A stretch of 36,650 bases of DNA from Verrucomicrobiota bacterium (GTDB taxonomy: Bacteria > Verrucomicrobiota > Verrucomicrobiia > Opitutales > Opitutaceae): NCBI GenBank assembly GCA_003402695.1, contig QQNC01000007.1, positions 1 through 36,650 on the forward strand, given 5' to 3'. Positions 33,363 to 36,650 of the stretch are shown in pieces. Under the pieces are notes generated by a model, which was not told where the DNA came from, did not search any database, and worked only from the letters and a program-made list of their open reading frames with translations. Position 1 is the first letter of the stretch; each line of letters begins with the position of its first letter. Made by a program: the position numbers and the translations under genes.

Positions 33363-36300
33363 AACCACCCAAACCCAGCCACCCGCCCGCCGGGCCCACT
33401 GAGCTGCGGGAGCAGGCCGAAGCGATCTACCAGGCCAACAAGGCGGCGAAAAAGCCCGTCCAGGCCGGGACCGCCGCCTTGGACGCCGCCAGAATCATCC
33501 ACGAGCTGGAGGTGCATCAGATCGAGCTGGAGATGCAGGCCGAGGAACTGCGCCGGACGCAGGCGGCGGCGGAAGTGATGCGCCTGCGTTATTTCAAACT
33601 CTATGATTTGGCCCCGAACGGGTATTGCACGCTCAGTCCCAAGGGCCAGATCCTGGAATGCAATTTAACGTTCGCGCACCAGGTAAGGACGGACCGCGCC
33701 ACCCTGCTGAAGCAGGTGTTTTCCCACTGCGTCCTGAAGGAGGATCGCGACCGCTATTACGCACTCGTCAACGCCCTGGCCCAGACCGGGGACCCGCAGG
33801 CCGCTGATTTTCGCCTGATTGGTCCGCCGGAAGCGCCATGCTGGATCCATGTCTCGGCGCTCACCGAGCTCACCGACGACGGTTCAATCGTGTATCATCT
33901 GGCCCTGAGCGACATCACCGAGCTCAAACAGAGCGAGGCGCAGTTGCGCACCCGCGAACAGCGCTATCGGTCGCTGACTGAATCCGCGCATGAGGCCATC
34001 ATCTCGGTCAACACGGAAGGCATCATCGTGGACTGGAACTCCGGTGCCGCCGGCATGTTCGGCTACTCCGCCGCCAAGGCGATGGGCCAGCCCCTCACCC
34101 TGCTCATGCCCCAGCGTTACCAGGAGGCCCACCGCGCCGGGATGGCCCGGGCGAATGCCGGCGACGCCCCCGGGGTCACGCGCGGCGACATGATCATGGT
34201 CGGCCGGCGGTGGAATGGGTTGGAATTTCCCGTCCTAATGTCCTTGTCGAGCTGGACTGTGCCGGAGGGCAAGTATCACACCGCCATCATCCGGGACATG
34301 TCCGCTTGGAAGGCCGCCGAACAGGCGCAGATCGAGACCTTGCAACTGCTCCGTCACTTCATGGACCAGTTCCCGGGGTTGGCTTATATCAAGGATGCGA
34401 ACAGCCGGGTTTTGTACGCCAACGAGAGATTCGCTTCTCGCCTCGGCTTCGCCGTTGCGAGTCTGGAGGGAAAGACCAACCGGGATCTATTCCCGGCCGA
34501 CCAGGCGGCGAAATTTGATGAGAACGATCAGGCGGCCCTCTCCAGCAAGGAGACCATTACGTTTGAGGAAACCTTTCAGGACCGACTGTGGGCGACCTCC
34601 AAATTCACGATCAAACTCGCTGACGGGAGGGTCCTGCTCGGCGGCTTCAGCACCGACATCACGACTCGCAAGCAGACGGAAATCGAGCTGAAGCAGCGCG
34701 AGGCCGTATTCCGCGCCATCTTCGACCATGCCCCCATCGGAATCTCGCTTACGGGGAACGCTGGAACGCTAATGGTCAACGCCGAGCATACCAGAATCAC
34801 GGGGATCCCCGCCGAGGAAGCCAGCCAGCCGGGCATTTTTGCCCGGGTCTCCGACCCGGAGGATTACGCCCGGCAACAGGCCGCGGCGAAAATCTTCCAC
34901 GCCGGCGCAGTGGACCACTACACCGTCCAGAAACGCTACCTCCACCGTGATGGCCGCGTGCAGTGGGCGGAGCTGACCTCCCGGGCGTTTCAGGATCCGA
35001 CCACGGGTACCCGCCGGATCGTGACCACCCTCTCCGACCTCACGGCGCGCAAGCAGGCGGAGGCCCTGCAGATGGCAAGCGAAGTCCGCTACCGCCAGAT
35101 TTTCGACTGCAACCCCGTGCCGGTGCTGCTCTACGACACCGAGACCCCGCAGATCCTCGAGGCCAACAAGGCGGCCGAGCAGCAGTACGGTTTCACGCGC
35201 GAGGAATTGATCGCGAAGAAATTCACGGACCTGCATCTGGCGGAGGACGTCGGAGCCGTGAAGCGGGAAATGCGCCAGGCCACTTCCACGGGGAAAAGCT
35301 CCCGGGAGTGGAAACATACCCGGAAGGACTACACGATCATCCAGGTGAACGTCGTCACCTCCGCGCTGTCCTACGCGGGCCGCTCCGCGCAGATCGCGCT
35401 CGTGCTGGACATCACCGAGCGGAAACTCTTCGAGGGAAAATCCCTTCAGCTCCAGCGACTCGAGAACCTGGGCATGCTGGCGGCAGGCATCGCCCATGAT
35501 CTCAACAACGTACTCGCCCCCATCCTGTTTGCCCCGCAGATGCTTCGCGCCAGCCATCCCTCCGAGCGCGACTTGAAAATCCTGTCCAATCTGGAACAGA
35601 GCGCCAATCGCGGCGTCAGCCTGGTCAAGCAGATCCTCGGGTTTGCCCGCACCACCGGCGGAGAGATGCAAATCGTGCAGGTGCGGCACCTCGCCATGGA
35701 CCTCATGGAGATCGTGGAGAATACGTTCCCCAAGAACATTGTGATCGAGCACAGCATTCCCTCCGACCTCTGGACGGTGCGCGGCAATCCCACCCAGCTC
35801 CACCAAGTGCTCCTCAATCTGTGTGTGAACGCCCGCGACGCCATGCCCGCCGGCGGCACCCTGCGGCTGTCCCTGGCCAATCTCATGATTGATGGACCAG
35901 CGGTCGCGGGTTCACCCAACGGAGCCACGACACCCTGGCTCGAACTCAAAGTCACTGACACGGGCACGGGCATTCCGCCCGAGGTGCTGGAGCACATTTG
36001 GGAGCCATTCTATACCACCAAAGCGATCGACAAGGGCACGGGGCTGGGGCTGTCGACCGTCCGCGGCATCATGGGTACCCACCATGGAACCATCGAAGTC
36101 TTCACGGAGCCTGGCCACGGAAGCACCTTCCGGCTCTTGCTTCCCGCCGAGTCAGAGAAAGCGCCCAATGTCGAAATCCCGCCGCCGGCCCTGGTTCCAA
36201 ACGGTCAGGGCGAATCCATCCTCTTGGCGGAAGATGAAACCATGATCCGCGACCTCATCGCCGGGACACTCCTTGAGCACAACTATTTAGTCACCACCTG

Positions 36301-36595
36301 CCGCAATGGGCAGGAGGCACTCGAGCTTTTTTCCGCCACGCCCGCTTCCTACTCCTTGCTGATCACCGATATCAACATGCCAAAATTCAGTGGCCTGAAG
36401 CTCATGAGTGAGGTCGCGCGGATTCGACCGGAGCTTCTGATCATCTCCATGAGCGGACAATCCGCAGACGACGACGACCGGACCGATGTCGCGGAAGCCA
36501 AGCGGCTGTCGCGCAGATTCATACCGAAGCCTTTCGCCGCCGAAGCCCTGCTCAGCATAGTGCACGAGTTGCTTCATCCGGTCGCAAAATCCTGA
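33359..36595 (+). CDS. Multi-PAS hybrid histidine kinase with receiver
   Basis: This 1078-residue soluble sensor kinase begins with a helical HELEVHQIELEMQAEELRR segment typical of partners of CheB/CheR-PAS proteins. Five PAS-type domains start at about 78, 202, 328, 448 and 576. The HisKA box is AAGIAHDLNN with H713; HATPase follows with LLNLCVNARDAM, DTGTGIP and GTGLGLSTV. A C-terminal receiver (about 953-1070) has LAEDE, D1004 in ITDINMP and K1057 in PKPF. No membrane segment is present, so the signal is cytosolic, possibly redox, light or a ligand. GTG 33359 overlaps the CheB/CheR stop, indicating coupled synthesis. There is no separate output regulator in view before the window ends. Confidence 0.94.
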   Translation: MKPPKPSHPPAGPTELREQAEAIYQANKAAKKPVQAGTAALDAARIIHELEVHQIELEMQAEELRRTQAAAEVMRLRYFKLYDLAPNGYCTLSPKGQILECNLTFAHQVRTDRATLLKQVFSHCVLKEDRDRYYALVNALAQTGDPQAADFRLIGPPEAPCWIHVSALTELTDDGSIVYHLALSDITELKQSEAQLRTREQRYRSLTESAHEAIISVNTEGIIVDWNSGAAGMFGYSAAKAMGQPLTLLMPQRYQEAHRAGMARANAGDAPGVTRGDMIMVGRRWNGLEFPVLMSLSSWTVPEGKYHTAIIRDMSAWKAAEQAQIETLQLLRHFMDQFPGLAYIKDANSRVLYANERFASRLGFAVASLEGKTNRDLFPADQAAKFDENDQAALSSKETITFEETFQDRLWATSKFTIKLADGRVLLGGFSTDITTRKQTEIELKQREAVFRAIFDHAPIGISLTGNAGTLMVNAEHTRITGIPAEEASQPGIFARVSDPEDYARQQAAAKIFHAGAVDHYTVQKRYLHRDGRVQWAELTSRAFQDPTTGTRRIVTTLSDLTARKQAEALQMASEVRYRQIFDCNPVPVLLYDTETPQILEANKAAEQQYGFTREELIAKKFTDLHLAEDVGAVKREMRQATSTGKSSREWKHTRKDYTIIQVNVVTSALSYAGRSAQIALVLDITERKLFEGKSLQLQRLENLGMLAAGIAHDLNNVLAPILFAPQMLRASHPSERDLKILSNLEQSANRGVSLVKQILGFARTTGGEMQIVQVRHLAMDLMEIVENTFPKNIVIEHSIPSDLWTVRGNPTQLHQVLLNLCVNARDAMPAGGTLRLSLANLMIDGPAVAGSPNGATTPWLELKVTDTGTGIPPEVLEHIWEPFYTTKAIDKGTGLGLSTVRGIMGTHHGTIEVFTEPGHGSTFRLLLPAESEKAPNVEIPPPALVPNGQGESILLAEDETMIRDLIAGTLLEHNYLVTTCRNGQEALELFSATPASYSLLITDINMPKFSGLKLMSEVARIRPELLIISMSGQSADDDDRTDVAEAKRLSRRFIPKPFAAEALLSIVHELLHPVAKS

Positions 36596-36611
36596 GCGGC
36601 CCCGGCGCAGC

Positions 36612-36650
36612 CGGCTTCGGCGCGGAGCCGACGGTATTTCCGCGAAGCCG
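36612..36650 (+). terminator. GC-rich hairpin at the window edge
   Basis: CGGCTT and CGCGG (36612-36625, three-base bulge) pair with CCGCG and AAGCCG (36640-36650) around a 14-base loop, 17 bp after the kinase stop. It could be a terminator or another palindromic element; the window stops before any T-tract could be seen. Confidence 0.35.

Noticed and set aside
31602-33368. 588-residue minus-strand ORF
   Set aside because: Shadow of the CheB-CheR coiled-coil and PAS region.

Overview
The window reads as a chromosomal segment of a GC-rich (roughly 65% by eye) Gram-negative bacterium. Gene content, the atypical GuaB, PurA and AccD proteins, and families such as GlyGly-CTERM proteases, DUF4214 and Gfo/Idh/TIM-barrel sugar genes suggest Verrucomicrobiota, most likely an Opitutaceae relative. 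This placement is inferred from recall and was not tested with a tree. Genes are tightly packed on both strands, and I see no pseudogene, phage, transposase or CRISPR array.

Layout. 1-5 kb: a small lipoprotein, DNA polymerase X with a PHP domain, and a menaquinone cluster (hotdog thioesterase, menE, menC). 5-6.7 kb: an IMP dehydrogenase with unusual active-site motifs. 6.9-10.2 kb: a secretion cassette with a small exported protein, a matrixin-like metalloprotease ending in a GlyGly-CTERM-like tail, and two tandem rhombosortase-like intramembrane proteases. 10.2-11.8 kb: a divergent adenylosuccinate synthetase. 11.8-17.8 kb: an outer-membrane beta-barrel candidate, the comF-accD-folC run (AccD lacks all four zinc cysteines), truA, ruvX and a rhodanese. 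17.8-20.6 kb: GH29 alpha-L-fucosidase with a class IV aminotransferase, then a small coiled-coil/HTH DNA-binding protein with its own AT-rich promoter and a strong terminator. 20.7-26 kb: an AraC regulator divergent from a ferritin-like protein, followed by an HTH-MBL fusion, a beta-hydroxyacid dehydrogenase-like protein and a TIM-barrel isomerase. 26-29.8 kb: a beta-gamma-crystallin/DUF4214 exported protein, a Gfo/Idh oxidoreductase, a UroD-family methyltransferase and a PhnA-type zinc-ribbon protein. 29.9 kb: tRNA-Cys(GCA). 30.3-36.6 kb: two very large overlapping signalling genes, a CheB-CheR-PAS hybrid and a five-PAS hybrid histidine kinase with a receiver.

How the parts fit together. The protease cassette looks self-contained: the protease carries the sorting tail and the next two genes encode candidate sorting enzymes. 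The 20.7-26 kb genes look like a regulated catabolic locus with unknown substrate. The CheB/CheR and kinase genes overlap by 4 bp and probably form one signalling unit without local CheA, CheW or receptors.

A second theme is a population of short palindromic elements. They lie between genes (2744-2791, 15941-16030, 16906-16976, 23057-23152, 24967-25099, 25951-26040) and, more unusually, inside reading frames of menE and menC as in-frame insertions. A 15-bp minisatellite also expands comF. Two 90-bp copies of one element lie 10 kb apart and match at about 66 of 90 positions by hand alignment.
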